A DNA stretch of 64,000 nt from Auraticoccus monumenti. GTDB taxonomy: Bacteria > Actinomycetota > Actinomycetes > Propionibacteriales > Propionibacteriaceae. Below the pieces are notes generated by a model, which was not told where the DNA came from, made no database searches, and saw nothing but the letters and a program-made list of their open reading frames with translations. Both the position numbers and the translations under genes were made by a program. This document shows, one piece after another, positions 27,387-37,210 of the stretch (its first letter is position 1; every line of letters begins with the position of its first letter). Where the stretch lies: contig NZ_LT629688.1 of NCBI RefSeq assembly GCF_900101785.1, forward strand, positions 3,162,001 through 3,226,000, written 5' to 3'.

Positions 27387-28703
27387 CTAGCGACCCCCGC
27401 CGCCGAGGCTGCGCGACAGCCGCGGTGCGGTCCGGTTCGCCGCCAGCGCACCGACCACCAGCCCCAGCCCCTCCAGCCCCCGCCACGGCACCACCGGCAC
27501 CCCCAGCTCGGCCAGCCGGGACAGCTCGACGTCGCGCTCCAGCCGCCGCAGTGCCCACGCCTCCTCCCAGAACCGGCCCGGGCGGAACCGCTCGGCCAGG
27601 GCGTCCAGCGCCGAGGCCGCACCGCCCCGGGGCGTGTCGTCCAGACGTCCCAGCTCCGGCGGGAGGGTGTCGACGGCCAGCACCGCGGCCCCGCGGTGCA
27701 CCAGCCGGAGAACCTCCAGCAGCACGTCGGCGTCCAGCAGCGGGGAGCAGACCACCACCAGCGAGCCCGGTCGGACCCGGTGCACCCGACGCACCACGCT
27801 GCGGTCGATCCGCTCCACGGTGGCCGAGGCCAGCTGCTCGGTGATCCGGGTCCGCTGCCGGGCTCCGGCGCCGGGCGGGACCGAGCCGATCACCCGTCCC
27901 AGGTCGTGCAGCCCCACCCGGTCACCCAGACCCAGGTAGTGACCGGACACGGCGGCGGCGGCGAGCACGGTCAGGTCCAGGCTGGACGCGCCGGCCCCGT
28001 CCCCGGCCACGTCGGACAGCGTGTCGGTGACCACCAGCAGCTCGGTGTCGCGCTCGGCGGTGGTGGCGTTGGTGTGCAGCTCCCCGGTCCGGGAGGTGAC
28101 CCGCCAGTTGATCCGCCGGAGCCGGTCCCCGGTCCGGAACGCGCGCACCTCGGCCAGCGCGCTGCCCTCACCCCGGACCCGGCTGGGGTGGATGCCGACC
28201 AGCCCGACCGGGTGCGGGACCGCCTCCGAGCCGCCGGGCGCGTCACGGGCCGGGGCCACCGTGAACGCCTGCGCGACGGGGCGCCAGCTGCCCCGCCACA
28301 GGCCCCAGTCATCGGTCAGCCGCGCCGGCGCCGGGGTCACAGTGTGCCGGCCCCAGCGCTGAGGCTGCACCCGCACCACCGTCCGGTCCGCCGCGACCAC
28401 CGCTCCCAGCGGCGGCTCCAGCTCGCAGCGCAGCGGGCGCGGGACCTCGACGTCGAGCACCCACCCCGGTGCCTCGACGACGTGCTCGGCCACGGACCCG
28501 ACCACGAGCCGCCGGGCGCTGAGGGCCGAGGACGGCTCCGGCACCGTGCGCGGGGGACGTCGCAGCACGCCGAGCGCGCACCAGGCCGCGAAGGGGGCCA
28601 CCAGCACCAGCAGCGCCACCTGGTGGGTGAGCAGGGTCAGCAGGCCGGCCACCGCCAGCAGCAGCGCCGCGCGCACCAGGGCGTGGCTGGGCCGCAGCAC
28701 CAC
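27387..28703 (-). CDS. DUF58 domain protein with N-terminal membrane helices
   Basis: 438 residues from GTG. Two hydrophobic helices occupy about 10-45. The DUF58 signature is LRRINWRVTSRTGELHTN, followed by a von Willebrand A-like region (LLVVTDTLSDV). DUF58 proteins accompany MoxR ATPases and are thought to be their vWA-type partners. It begins 1 nt after the moxR stop, so translation is coupled. Function is unknown beyond the association. Confidence 0.88.
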   Translation of the reverse strand: MVLRPSHALVRAALLLAVAGLLTLLTHQVALLVLVAPFAAWCALGVLRRPPRTVPEPSSALSARRLVVGSVAEHVVEAPGWVLDVEVPRPLRCELEPPLGAVVAADRTVVRVQPQRWGRHTVTPAPARLTDDWGLWRGSWRPVAQAFTVAPARDAPGGSEAVPHPVGLVGIHPSRVRGEGSALAEVRAFRTGDRLRRINWRVTSRTGELHTNATTAERDTELLVVTDTLSDVAGDGAGASSLDLTVLAAAAVSGHYLGLGDRVGLHDLGRVIGSVPPGAGARQRTRITEQLASATVERIDRSVVRRVHRVRPGSLVVVCSPLLDADVLLEVLRLVHRGAAVLAVDTLPPELGRLDDTPRGGAASALDALAERFRPGRFWEEAWALRRLERDVELSRLAELGVPVVPWRGLEGLGLVVGALAANRTAPRLSRSLGGGGR

Positions 28704-28704
28704 C

Positions 28705-29721
28705 TCAGGCTCCCGGGTGGTACTCGGACGGCACCGGCACCCGGTCCAGCACGCTGCGCACGACCCGCTCCCCGGTCACGTTGCTCATCCACAGCTCCGG
28801 TCGCACGGTGACCCGGTGGGCCAGGGTCGCCACGGCGAGCGCCTTGACGTCCTCGGGGGTGACGTACCCGCGGCCGCGGATCAGCGCGTGGGCCCGCGCG
28901 CAGGTCAGCAGCGCGAGCGAGCCGCGTGGCGAGGCGCCCACCAGCAGCGAGCTGTCGCGCCGGGTCTCGCTGGTCACCGCGATCGCGTAGCGACCGACCT
29001 CGGGGTGGAAGAAGACGTCCTCGGCGGCCTGCTGCACCGAGCGGAGCCGCTCCGGGTCCAGCACCGGGTCCACCGACTGCTCCTCGCGTCGCCGGGTGAT
29101 GCGACGGGACAGCACCTCCCACTCCTCCTCGGGGCCGGGGTAGCCGAACTGCAGCCGCATCAGGAAGCGGTCCAGCTGGGCCTCCGGCAGCGGGTAGGTG
29201 CCCTCGGTCTCGATCGGGTTGGCGGTGGCCAGCACGTGGAAGGGGTGCGGCAGCCGGTGGGTGACGCCCTCGACGGTCACCTGCCCCTCCTGCATCGCCT
29301 CCAGCAGCGCGGCCTGGGTCTTCGGCGGGGTGCGGTTGATCTCGTCGGCCAGCAGCAGCCCGGTGAACAGCGGGCCGGCGCGGAAGTCGAACTCCGAGCG
29401 CCGCTGGTCGTAGACGTAGCTGCCGGTGAGGTCGGAGGGGAGCAGGTCGGGGGTGAACTGGGCGCGGCGGAACCCGAGGCCGAGGGCCTGGGCGAAGCTG
29501 CGTGCCGCCAGCGTCTTGCCCAGCCCGGGGAAGTCCTCGATCAGCACGTGCCCGCCGGCGACCACGCCGGTGAGCACGAGCTCCAGGGCCCCGCGCTTGC
29601 CCACCACCGCCCGCTCGACCTGGTCCAGCACCGCGGCGCACAGCGCGGAGGCCTCGGTGACCGAGGCCGGGGTGGCCAGGTCGGTCGTCGGGGGAGGGGT
29701 CGGCACGGCGTCGGTGCTCAC
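28705..29721 (-). CDS. moxR: MoxR-family AAA ATPase
   Basis: 338 residues from GTG, overlapping the preceding stop (GTGA). Walker A is DFPGLGKT within HVLIEDFPGLGKTLAARSFA. LLADEINRTPPKTQAALLEAMQE is Walker B and sensor region, and VLATANPIETEGTYPLPEAQ is the MoxR hallmark. MoxR ATPases act as chaperones that mature or activate vWA-containing partners, here presumably the DUF58 protein. The N-terminal 20 residues are Pro/Thr-rich. Confidence 0.94.
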   Translation of the reverse strand: MSTDAVPTPPPTTDLATPASVTEASALCAAVLDQVERAVVGKRGALELVLTGVVAGGHVLIEDFPGLGKTLAARSFAQALGLGFRRAQFTPDLLPSDLTGSYVYDQRRSEFDFRAGPLFTGLLLADEINRTPPKTQAALLEAMQEGQVTVEGVTHRLPHPFHVLATANPIETEGTYPLPEAQLDRFLMRLQFGYPGPEEEWEVLSRRITRRREEQSVDPVLDPERLRSVQQAAEDVFFHPEVGRYAIAVTSETRRDSSLLVGASPRGSLALLTCARAHALIRGRGYVTPEDVKALAVATLAHRVTVRPELWMSNVTGERVVRSVLDRVPVPSEYHPGA

Positions 29722-30209
29722 AGTCGGTTCAGCTCCTGCAGGATCGTGCGCATCCGTCGTCGGGACAGCGCGGGGGGTGGTTCGGTGGACAGGTACTCCG
29801 CCAGGACCGTTGGCAGCGGGCCCTCGTGCCCGGAGACCTGGCGGCGGCGCTCGGTCAGGTCGGCGATGGTGCGGGCCACCTCGGTGCGGTTCATGCCGTG
29901 CGCGGGCTGCACCCCCCACAACCGGGTCTCCAGCACCCGGACCCGGCGGTCGAGGTTGCGGTTCACCGGCGCGACGACCCCGGGCTCGGGTACCGGGGTG
30001 ACGTCGGTGGGGGCCGGGTCGAGCACGGTGCCGAGGAACCAGCGCGCCACCACCGCCGCGACCACCAGCAGGATCAGGAACGGCAGCCGCAGGCCGAAGC
30101 CGATCAGCTCCAGCAGCAGGCCGACCACGACCGCCGCCGCCGCCGCGACCACGCAGGTCCTGGCGAGCCGTCGCCACGGCACCGGACCCGAGGGTCTCTG
30201 CGGGCTCAC
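29718..30209 (-). CDS. Hypothetical membrane protein of the MoxR operon
   Basis: 163 residues. Two adjacent hydrophobic helices (about 17-55) are followed by a charged cytoplasmic region with a RNLDRRVRVLETRLWG segment and a C-terminal helical RRRMRTILQELNRL. No family recognised with certainty. It overlaps both neighbours by 4 bp (DUF4129 gene upstream, moxR downstream), so it is a coupled member of the operon. Confidence 0.75.
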   Translation of the reverse strand: MSPQRPSGPVPWRRLARTCVVAAAAAVVVGLLLELIGFGLRLPFLILLVVAAVVARWFLGTVLDPAPTDVTPVPEPGVVAPVNRNLDRRVRVLETRLWGVQPAHGMNRTEVARTIADLTERRRQVSGHEGPLPTVLAEYLSTEPPPALSRRRMRTILQELNRL

Positions 30210-30934
30210 CGCGCCGCCTCGGGGCCGGTCCCCGTGCGGAGCCCGGCGAGGGCGTCCAGGGCCTCGGCACGTGCGGCCTCGGGGAGCCGGGCGCCGGAGA
30301 AGAGGGCCTCTTCGTACAGGTCGGCCAAGCGCTCCAGCGGGCCCACCGGGAGGGCCGCCCCGGCCAGGACGGCCACCGTGTACTCGCGGGCGGTCTGGCT
30401 CGGCTCCCGGGCCACGCCGGCGTCGGCGGCCAGCAGCTCCAGGCCCTGCCAGCAGCCGACCACGGCCCGGTTGACGTCACCGTCGACCTCGATCTGGATC
30501 ACACTCTGCTCCAGCAGCGCCCGCACCTCGTCGACGTCGACCACGGTGGGCAGGCCCTCGTCCACCCCGGCGGGCAGCCCCTGGCGACGCACCGCGCGGA
30601 CCGCGAGCACCACCGCCACCGCCAGGACGGCCAGCACGAGCGCGACCAGGACGGGGACGAGAGCCCCGGTCAGGGCACCCAGACCCTCGCCGAGCGGCCC
30701 GGGTTGGCGCGGGGGCACCGGCGGCAGGGAGGGCTGTGGTGGCGGGGCGGCGGTGGGACCGGGGGGTGGGGTGACCTCGAAGGAGGGGAACCGGGTGACC
30801 GGGGACTCCGCCGGCAGCCGTGCCCCGAGGCCCAGCGCCAGCACCAGCAACCCGGCGCAGGCCAGGGCCAGTGCGGTCAGCGGCCGGCTGACGGCGTCGG
30901 GCCGCTGCGGTCCCTGCGAGCCGGCGACGTCCAC
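30206..30934 (-). CDS. DUF4129 domain membrane protein
   Basis: 242 residues from GTG. The helix at about 20-40 is followed by a Pro-rich outside linker (residues ~50-80), a second helix (~88-112), then a cytoplasmic DUF4129 domain with AVVGCWQGLELLAADAGVAR and TAREYTVAVL. Elsewhere the domain is joined to transglutaminase-like proteins in MoxR/DUF58 clusters. It is the first gene of this operon; a transglutaminase gene is missing. Confidence 0.83.
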   Translation of the reverse strand: MDVAGSQGPQRPDAVSRPLTALALACAGLLVLALGLGARLPAESPVTRFPSFEVTPPPGPTAAPPPQPSLPPVPPRQPGPLGEGLGALTGALVPVLVALVLAVLAVAVVLAVRAVRRQGLPAGVDEGLPTVVDVDEVRALLEQSVIQIEVDGDVNRAVVGCWQGLELLAADAGVAREPSQTAREYTVAVLAGAALPVGPLERLADLYEEALFSGARLPEAARAEALDALAGLRTGTGPEAAR

Positions 30935-31005
30935 CCGGACGATCCAACCACGTGGCGGTGGCTACGGCGTCGGCGACCGTGCGCAGCCGGACGGAGCCGG
31001 ACGGG

Positions 31006-32106
31006 CTAGGGACCGGCCGAACCCGTGCGCGCGAGCCAGGTGGAGTAGAAGATCATGATCGCCGTGATGGCGCCGAAGGCGGAGATCAGCCAGAAGCGGA
31101 TCGTCACCGTGGACTCGGACCAGCCGCTCAGCTCGAAGTGGTGGTGCAGCGGCGCCATCTTGAAGAACCGCTTGCCGCCGGTGAAGCGGAAGTAGTAGCG
31201 CTGGATCAGCACCGAGCTGGTGACCATCACGTAGATCACGCCGATGACGGGCAGCAGCAGCTCGGTGCGGGACAGGACCGCGAGGGCGACGAGGAAGCCA
31301 CCGATGCCCAGGGATCCCGTGTCGCCCATGAAGATCCTCGCGGGGTAGCAGGACCACCAGAGGAACCCGACGAGGTTGCCCAGCAGGGCGCAGGTGACCA
31401 CTGCCAGGTCCTGGGGGTGGACGGTGTCGAAGCAGCCCGCACCGCCCGCGCCCGAGCAGGAGTTCTGCGCCTGGAAGACCAGCATCAGCGCGTAGGCAGA
31501 CAGGCTGGAGATGGCGCAGCCGGCGAGCAGGCCGTCCGCGCCGTCGACGATGTTCACCCCGTTCGTGGTGCCGATGGAGAGGAAGCCGTACCAGGCCAGG
31601 GCGAGCACCACGGCGACGACCGGGCCCCAGCGGGCGAGGTCGAGGAGCTCCACGTCGCCGACGAAGGTGATGGAGGACGACACCAGCGAGCGACCGGCTC
31701 GGTCCGCACCCCAGAGCGCCACCGGGACCAGCAGGGCGATGACCAGCAGCTGCCCGACGATCTTGGCCCGCTCGGGGAGACCGGCGGAGTTCTGGTGGTG
31801 GGTCTTGAGGTAGTCGTCGACGAACCCCACCGCCCCCATGCCGACCATCGCGAGCAGGACCAGCACCGCCGAGGTCGTGACCGCCTCGCCGGTGACGGCG
31901 TGCGCCACCGCGTAGGCCACCACGGTCCCCGCCCCGAAGACGAGCCCGCCCTTGGTGGGGGTGCCCTTCTTGACCAGGTGGGTCTGGGGGCCGTCGGCCC
32001 GGACGAACTGCGACCAGCCCAGCCTCTTCAGCACCACGATGGCCGGTCGGGTCAGCAGCAGGCAGAAGAGCACGCCGACGCAGAAGGCGACGATGGCGGC
32101 AACCAC
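31006..32106 (-). CDS. mraY: Phospho-N-acetylmuramoyl-pentapeptide transferase
   Basis: 366 residues from the GTG at 32106, chosen because GGGAGG lies 8 nt upstream. Ten-helix integral enzyme. Conserved blocks are KKGTPTKGGLVF, GFVDDYLK, TTNGVNIVDGADGL with the catalytic Asp residues, FMGDTGSLGIGG and PLHHHFELSGW. It transfers phospho-MurNAc-pentapeptide to undecaprenyl phosphate to make lipid I. It is not flanked by mur/fts genes of a division cluster, but by a divergent penicillin-binding protein gene. Whether this is the only copy in the genome is unknown. Confidence 0.94.
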   Translation of the reverse strand: MVAAIVAFCVGVLFCLLLTRPAIVVLKRLGWSQFVRADGPQTHLVKKGTPTKGGLVFGAGTVVAYAVAHAVTGEAVTTSAVLVLLAMVGMGAVGFVDDYLKTHHQNSAGLPERAKIVGQLLVIALLVPVALWGADRAGRSLVSSSITFVGDVELLDLARWGPVVAVVLALAWYGFLSIGTTNGVNIVDGADGLLAGCAISSLSAYALMLVFQAQNSCSGAGGAGCFDTVHPQDLAVVTCALLGNLVGFLWWSCYPARIFMGDTGSLGIGGFLVALAVLSRTELLLPVIGVIYVMVTSSVLIQRYYFRFTGGKRFFKMAPLHHHFELSGWSESTVTIRFWLISAFGAITAIMIFYSTWLARTGSAGP

Positions 32107-32389
32107 CTCTGGTACCTCCCGATCAGGGTGGGGACACGAAGGCACCGACGCTAGCGGCACACCGCCGCCCTCACCGGGCGGAAACGCCGGGGGCCGCGCG
32201 GCTCGTCGGGCGAGCGACGCGCCACGCACCGTGAGCGCCATCGGGCACGTGGACTGACGCAGCCACCGTGACACGTGCCTCGCCGGCACTGGTCGAGCTC
32301 CGCGGTACGGACGATGCATGCGATCTCGGCATGGATGAGGGCCGGTTCGGCTTGGTGTGCGCCGGGACGTCGCCCCCATCGTGGGGTGC

Positions 32390-34697
32390 ATGACATCCCG
32401 AGGTCGACGCGCTGCCGAGCTGACCCACGCCACCACGATGTTCGTGGTGGTCGCGGTGCTGATGGGTCTGCTCGCCGGCGGGCTGGTGGTGCCCTGGGTC
32501 GTCATGGCCGGCGCCGGCAGCCGATCGGCCGCGGGGGCGGTCGAGCTGCTCCCGACGGACCTGGAGACCCCGCCGCAGCCGGAGCGGTCCAGGGTGCTGA
32601 TGTCCGACGGCAGCGTCCTCGCCACCTTCTACGAGCAGAACCGGGTGTACGTACCGCTGGAGGACATCGCCCCGGTGATGCGGCAGGCGCAGGTGGCGAT
32701 CGAGGACCACCGCTTCTACGAGCACGGGGCCCTCGACCTGACCGGCACGTTGCGGGCCCTGCTGCGCAACAGCGCCGGAGGATCGACCCAGGGCGGCTCG
32801 TCGCTCACCCAGCAGTACGTCAAGATGGTGCAGGTCGAGAAGGCCCGGGCCAGCGGCGACGACGCCTCGGTGGAGGCCGCGCAGGAGAAGACCTACCGCC
32901 GGAAGCTGCAGGAGCTGCGCTACGCCCTCGCGGTCGAGGAGCGGCTCAGCAAGGACGAGATCCTCGAGCGGTACCTCAACATCGCCTACTTCGGCGACGG
33001 GGCCTACGGCGTGGAGCAGGCCGCTCGGCAGTTCTTCGGCACCTCCGCCGCCGACCTCGACCTGGCGCAGGCAGCGATGCTGGCCGGGCTGGTGCAGAAC
33101 CCCACCGCCACCGACCCTCGACGCCAACCCGAGGCGGCGGTGGAGCGTCGCGACGTGGTCATCAACCGGATGGCCGGGCTCGGTCTGGTGAGCACGCAGG
33201 CCGCGGCCGCCGCCCGGGCCGAGGACTGGGATCCCACGCGGGTGCGGACCGCGGCGAACGGGTGCGTCGACACGCAGTTCCCCTTCCTGTGCGACTACGT
33301 CCGCCGGACGCTGCTCACCGACGAGGCGCTGGGCAGGACCGAGGCCGAGCGTGAGGCGCTGCTGGAGCAGGGCGGGCTGACCATCAGGACCCGGATCGAG
33401 CCGGCGACCCAGAAGGCGGCGGAGGAGGCGATCTCGGACCTGGTCGACCCCCGCGACCCGGTGATCGCCACCATGACGATGGTCGAGCCGGGCACGGGCC
33501 AGGTGCTGGCCATGGCCCAGTCCCGGCCCGAGATGGGCGACGGGCCCGGCCAGACGTTCTACAACTACGCCGTGCGGACCAGCCTGGGCGGGGCAGAGGG
33601 GTTCCAGGCCGGATCGACGTTCAAGGCGTTCACCGCGGCGGCGGCGCTCGAGGAGGGCATCTCGGTCCAGCAGCGCTACGACTCGCCGAGCCGGATGGAC
33701 TTCTCGGGTCAGCGCTTCGACTCCTGCGAGGGCCGGCAGACCGTGCCCCAGGGCTACCGGCCGAAGAACTCCACCCGCTCCGGCCCGGACATGACGATGA
33801 GCTACGCCATGGCCTGGTCGGTGAACACCTACTTCCTGCAGCTGGGCCGCGACACCGGGATGTGCCACGTGACCTCGATGACTGAGCGCCTCGGGGTGGA
33901 GCTTGCCTCGGGGGAGGAACTGAGCAGCCGGTCCTCGGTCTTCTCGCTGCCGCTGGGCTCGGTCGACATCACCCCGCTGTCGATGACGGAGGCCTACTCG
34001 ACCTTCGCCGCCGAGGGCGTGCACTGCGAGCCGGTGGTCGTGCAGCGCATCACCTCCCGCGACGGCGACGACCTCGGCGTGGGCGCTGAGGACTGCGACC
34101 GGGTGGTCGACCGGGGCGTCTCGGGCGCGGTGACCGGCCTGCTCTCCGACGTCATGGACGGGGCGGGTGGCCCGGCCCGCCCTGCCCCACCCGGTCGCTG
34201 GCAAGACCGGCGCCACCGACGACAGCCAGGCCGCCTGGTTCTGCGGCTTCTCCCCCGAGGTGGCCGGGTGCGCCTCGATCGCGGTGGACAAGGCCGACGA
34301 CCACTGGGACGACCGTCGACGCTCCCTCACCGGGCTCCGGCTCTCCGGCGGCCGGGTGCTCAGCGGCGACGGCAGCGCCGACGCGGGGGCCCGGATCTGG
34401 CGTCCGGCGATGACCGAGGTCCTCGCGGGACGTCCTCCGACCGCGCTCCCTCGCACCCCGGCCCCGCAGGAGCAGCCCGCCGGCCGGGTCGTGCCGCAGG
34501 TCCTCGGGCTGGGCGTGGAGGAGGCCCGCGCCCGCCTCGACGACGCCGGCTTCACCGTGGTCACCCGCCCGGTGCGGAGCCGACGTCCGGAGGGCGAGGT
34601 GCTGGGCGCCACACCGAGCCGCCGGGCACCGGCCGGCACGATCACCCTCTCTGTGGCGACCAGGCGCGACGCCGGCCGTGCACCAGCCGGCCGCTGA
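32390..34697 (+). pseudogene. Bifunctional class A penicillin-binding protein with PASTA domain, frameshifted
   Basis: One membrane helix near residues 12-40. The glycosyltransferase (GT51) domain shows EDHRFYEHGALD and GGSSLTQQYVK. The transpeptidase has the SxxK motif STFK (S409, K412) and SVN. At about 34155-34185 the reading frame must shift by one base: the KTG motif (AGKTGATDD), the end of the transpeptidase and a PASTA domain (RVVPQVLGLGVEEARARLDD) continue in the next frame to 34697. Total length fits one extra nucleotide (768 residues after correction). As written, translation would run on in the wrong frame and lack the KTG triad. It may be a true mutation or a sequencing error in a G/C run. 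Confidence 0.9.
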
Positions 34698-34970
34698 GAC
34701 GACCCCTGACCCTGTCGACGCCTGGCCCGACAGCACGAGCTCGACCGGACACCGCGGGGGATCCCGGCCAGTGGCGGATCTCGCCGGTCAGTAGCGGACG
34801 TCCGGGCCTCGGCTTCGCGCAGGGCGCGGGCCCTGGCCTGGCTGTCGCGCCACAGGGCGTCAAGATCCGCCGCCCGTCGGCTTCGGACCGGTCGAACTGC
34901 TCGACGCCGCTCCCCGATCTCGGCTGCGGCGATCGGGCGGTGCGCGGCCCGCTCGGGCGCGATGACGCCG

Positions 34971-35378
34971 TCAGAGGTCGCGCGCGGAGCCGTACTCGTC
35001 GTCGGTGACCGGCTCCAGCCACTCGACGACGTCGTGCTCGTCGTCACCCTCGTTGATGGCGAGGTGGACCATGAGCCGGTTGGGTGCGGCACCGTGCCAG
35101 TGCTCCTCGTCGGCCTCGAAGAGGACGCGGTCACCCGGGCGGATGGCCTCGACAGGGCCGCCGCGGCGCTGGCAGAGCCCGACGCCCTCGGTGACGAACA
35201 CCGTCTGGCTCAGCGGGTGGCGGTGCCAGTGGGTGCGGGCGCCGGGCATGAAGTGCACGAGGTTCGCCGAGACGCGCGACGGTGGCGGAGCAGCGGCGAC
35301 GGCGTCGAGGTAGACCTCACCGGTGAACCAGCTCGTCGGGCCTCGGGTGGTGTCGGTCGAGCTGCGGGTGATCTGCAT
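34971..35378 (-). CDS. Cupin-domain protein
   Basis: 135 residues. Single cupin barrel: motif 1 HWHRHPLSQTVFVTEG supplies His ligands and the Glu, and motif 2 is near DEEHWHGAAPNRLMVH. Resembles small carboxymuconolactone-associated or quercetinase-like cupins; activity cannot be assigned. The 273 bp before it (34698-34970) hold no gene I can support, only a degenerate frame on the minus strand. It lies downstream of the SGNH hydrolase on the same strand but 229 bp away. Confidence 0.85.
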   Translation of the reverse strand: MQITRSSTDTTRGPTSWFTGEVYLDAVAAAPPPSRVSANLVHFMPGARTHWHRHPLSQTVFVTEGVGLCQRRGGPVEAIRPGDRVLFEADEEHWHGAAPNRLMVHLAINEGDDEHDVVEWLEPVTDDEYGSARDL

Positions 35379-35607
35379 GGTTCTCCGTCTCGTCGTGGGC
35401 GACAGGATCCGCGCTGGCGGCCCGGAGGACCGGCAGCTGACGCGTGTCAGCGGGGAGCCCGTGCGTCGGCTCAGGAGAACCGATGACCAGCCGCGACCGC
35501 GTCGCCCGGTCAGTCAACCACCGCCGACGGGACCCGGTTCCCCGTCGCCCGCCCGCGTCCCCCGACGTGAGCCCTTTGGTGGGCTCGCGTCCGGGCAGCC
35601 CGAGGGG

Positions 35608-36867
35608 TCAGCGCGCGGTGGCCGCCAGCTTGGCGGTCAGCAGCGCCGCCCACCGGCCGTAGCCGGCGCGGGTGAGGTGGACACGGTCCGTGGCGAGCCA
35701 GCCGTAGGGGTCCGCACCACCGGTCCCCGACAGCTTGGGGATGTACTGGCCGACGTCGAGGAAGTCGACCATCCGGCTCCGGTTGTCCGCGGCGACCCCG
35801 GCGATGGCCGCGGTGTAGTCGTCCCACAGCCGTCCAGCGGGCATGGTCTGACGCTCGAACTCGGCCATCAGCAGGATGGGAGCGGCGGTCTTCGTCCGCA
35901 GCAGGTTCACCACGGCCGCCAGGTCCGCACGGAACTGGGTCGCGGTCCGTTGGGCCGGGTCGTTGGTGTGGAAGCTCACCGTCACCAGTGCCGGGTCGTA
36001 GCGCAGCAGCGAGTCCGACCACACGCTGTTGGCCGCCGGGACCCCGGTCGCCACCGAGAAGGAGCCGGCGATCGAGCCGTGGTGTCCTCCGTTCAGCACG
36101 TGGATCCCACGGTCCACGTCGCCGTCGAAGAGCCAGGCGCCCTCGAGCTCGGGCTTCCCGGCGACGGCCGCCACCCGGATGGTCCGCGCCGCAGCCGAGG
36201 CGTAGGTCGCGCTCGACCAGGTCTTCGGCCCTGGCGACTCCGCGGTCACGGTCACCGCCGCCCCCGCGTCCACCTGCACCGTGATGGAGTCGCCGCGGGC
36301 GACGGCCCACCAGGCGATCTTGACGTGCGACCAGGCGGGACCCGCCAGGGTGGCGGTCCCCGCACCGGCCAGCGGCACGACGCGCCGCCCGATCCCGTGC
36401 TGGGTCCCCTTCACCACCGTGCCCGGGTAGCGCCACAACGGCCCGGACGGGTTGGGGATGACGTACCTGGCCGGTACGTAGCCGAGGCCGCCGGCCGCGG
36501 GCGTCGGGAACTGGTCGCGCAGGGAGTGCATCGTCTGACCCGGGTAGCCCTCGAAGGGCGTGGGTGCGCTCGTCCCCTCGGTCAGCGAGTTGCCCAGGGT
36601 GACGATCGTGCAGCGCCGCTGCGCGCGCTGGTCACGCGCGGCGTAGAAGGTGCGCAGCGGGTCCGAGGCCGGGTCGTAGGTGAACCGCGGGATCGGCCGG
36701 TCGGCGATCTCGGTGGGGGACGGCTCGGCCCGGGTGTCGGCACGGGCCGCCGACACGCCACCGGGCAGCGACCAGGCCGTGGTCGCCGCGGCGGCCAGCG
36801 CCAGGGCGTGACGGCGGCTCAGGGCCGTAGGAGCAGCGGGGGAAGAGGGGTCGGTACGGCGCATCAT
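35608..36867 (-). CDS. Tat-exported SGNH/GDSL hydrolase
   Basis: 419 residues. Twin-arginine signal SRRHALALAAAATTAWSL, with an AxA-type site near residue 43. Block I of the SGNH fold is IVTLGNSLTEGT (catalytic Ser), block III includes SFHTNDPAQRT, and block V is DRVHLTRAGYG (Asp/His). A ~130-residue insertion between blocks I and III looks like a carbohydrate-esterase accessory beta-domain. Likely a secreted esterase of polysaccharide or lipid acyl groups; the substrate is unknown. Confidence 0.87.
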   Translation of the reverse strand: MMRRTDPSSPAAPTALSRRHALALAAAATTAWSLPGGVSAARADTRAEPSPTEIADRPIPRFTYDPASDPLRTFYAARDQRAQRRCTIVTLGNSLTEGTSAPTPFEGYPGQTMHSLRDQFPTPAAGGLGYVPARYVIPNPSGPLWRYPGTVVKGTQHGIGRRVVPLAGAGTATLAGPAWSHVKIAWWAVARGDSITVQVDAGAAVTVTAESPGPKTWSSATYASAAARTIRVAAVAGKPELEGAWLFDGDVDRGIHVLNGGHHGSIAGSFSVATGVPAANSVWSDSLLRYDPALVTVSFHTNDPAQRTATQFRADLAAVVNLLRTKTAAPILLMAEFERQTMPAGRLWDDYTAAIAGVAADNRSRMVDFLDVGQYIPKLSGTGGADPYGWLATDRVHLTRAGYGRWAALLTAKLAATAR

Positions 36868-37210
36868 CGTCCTTCGGGGGAGACGGGGTGTCAGGGGGCT
36901 GATCGCCTTCGTTGCGGGACGTTACGGGCTCCTCGTCCGGGAGCGTCACCGGTGACGACGGCTAATTTTCATCAGCACGCTGACAATCTTTATTCGCACT
37001 CGATTCGCGCCAGGTGGGCTTTTGTCGGTGCAGTCGCCTGGCGCCGCAGGCCGCGGGCGCGGTCGCCTGGCTGGGCCCACGTGGGGTGAGTCGCCAGCGA
37101 GGTCGTCACCGCCCAGGATCGCCGGTCGGCGTCGCCGCCGGACCTCCGCACCGGCTGGTGCTGGTCTGCCGCCGGACCTCCGCACCGGCTGGTGCTGGTC
37201 TACTGACTCC
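36868..37210. other. Intergenic stretch with AT-rich island and tandem repeat
   Basis: 343 bp without a supportable gene. Positions 36962-37006 are unusually AT-rich and contain TCAGC-AC-GCTGA (36972-36983), which fits a regulatory site for the divergent SGNH hydrolase gene. The right part carries the 34-bp duplication at 37134-37201. Confidence 0.5.
37134..37201. repeat. Perfect tandem duplication, 34 bp x 2
   Basis: 37134-37167 is repeated without change at 37168-37201, ending 9 bp before the ATG of the small membrane protein. The unit starts GCCGCCGGACC and contains CACCGGCTGGTG, a self-complementary core. Perfect identity implies a recent duplication. Confidence 0.92.

Noticed and set aside
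34150-34190. Programmed ribosomal frameshift in the PBP
   Set aside because: No slippery heptamer with downstream structure that is known for this family; an indel is simpler.
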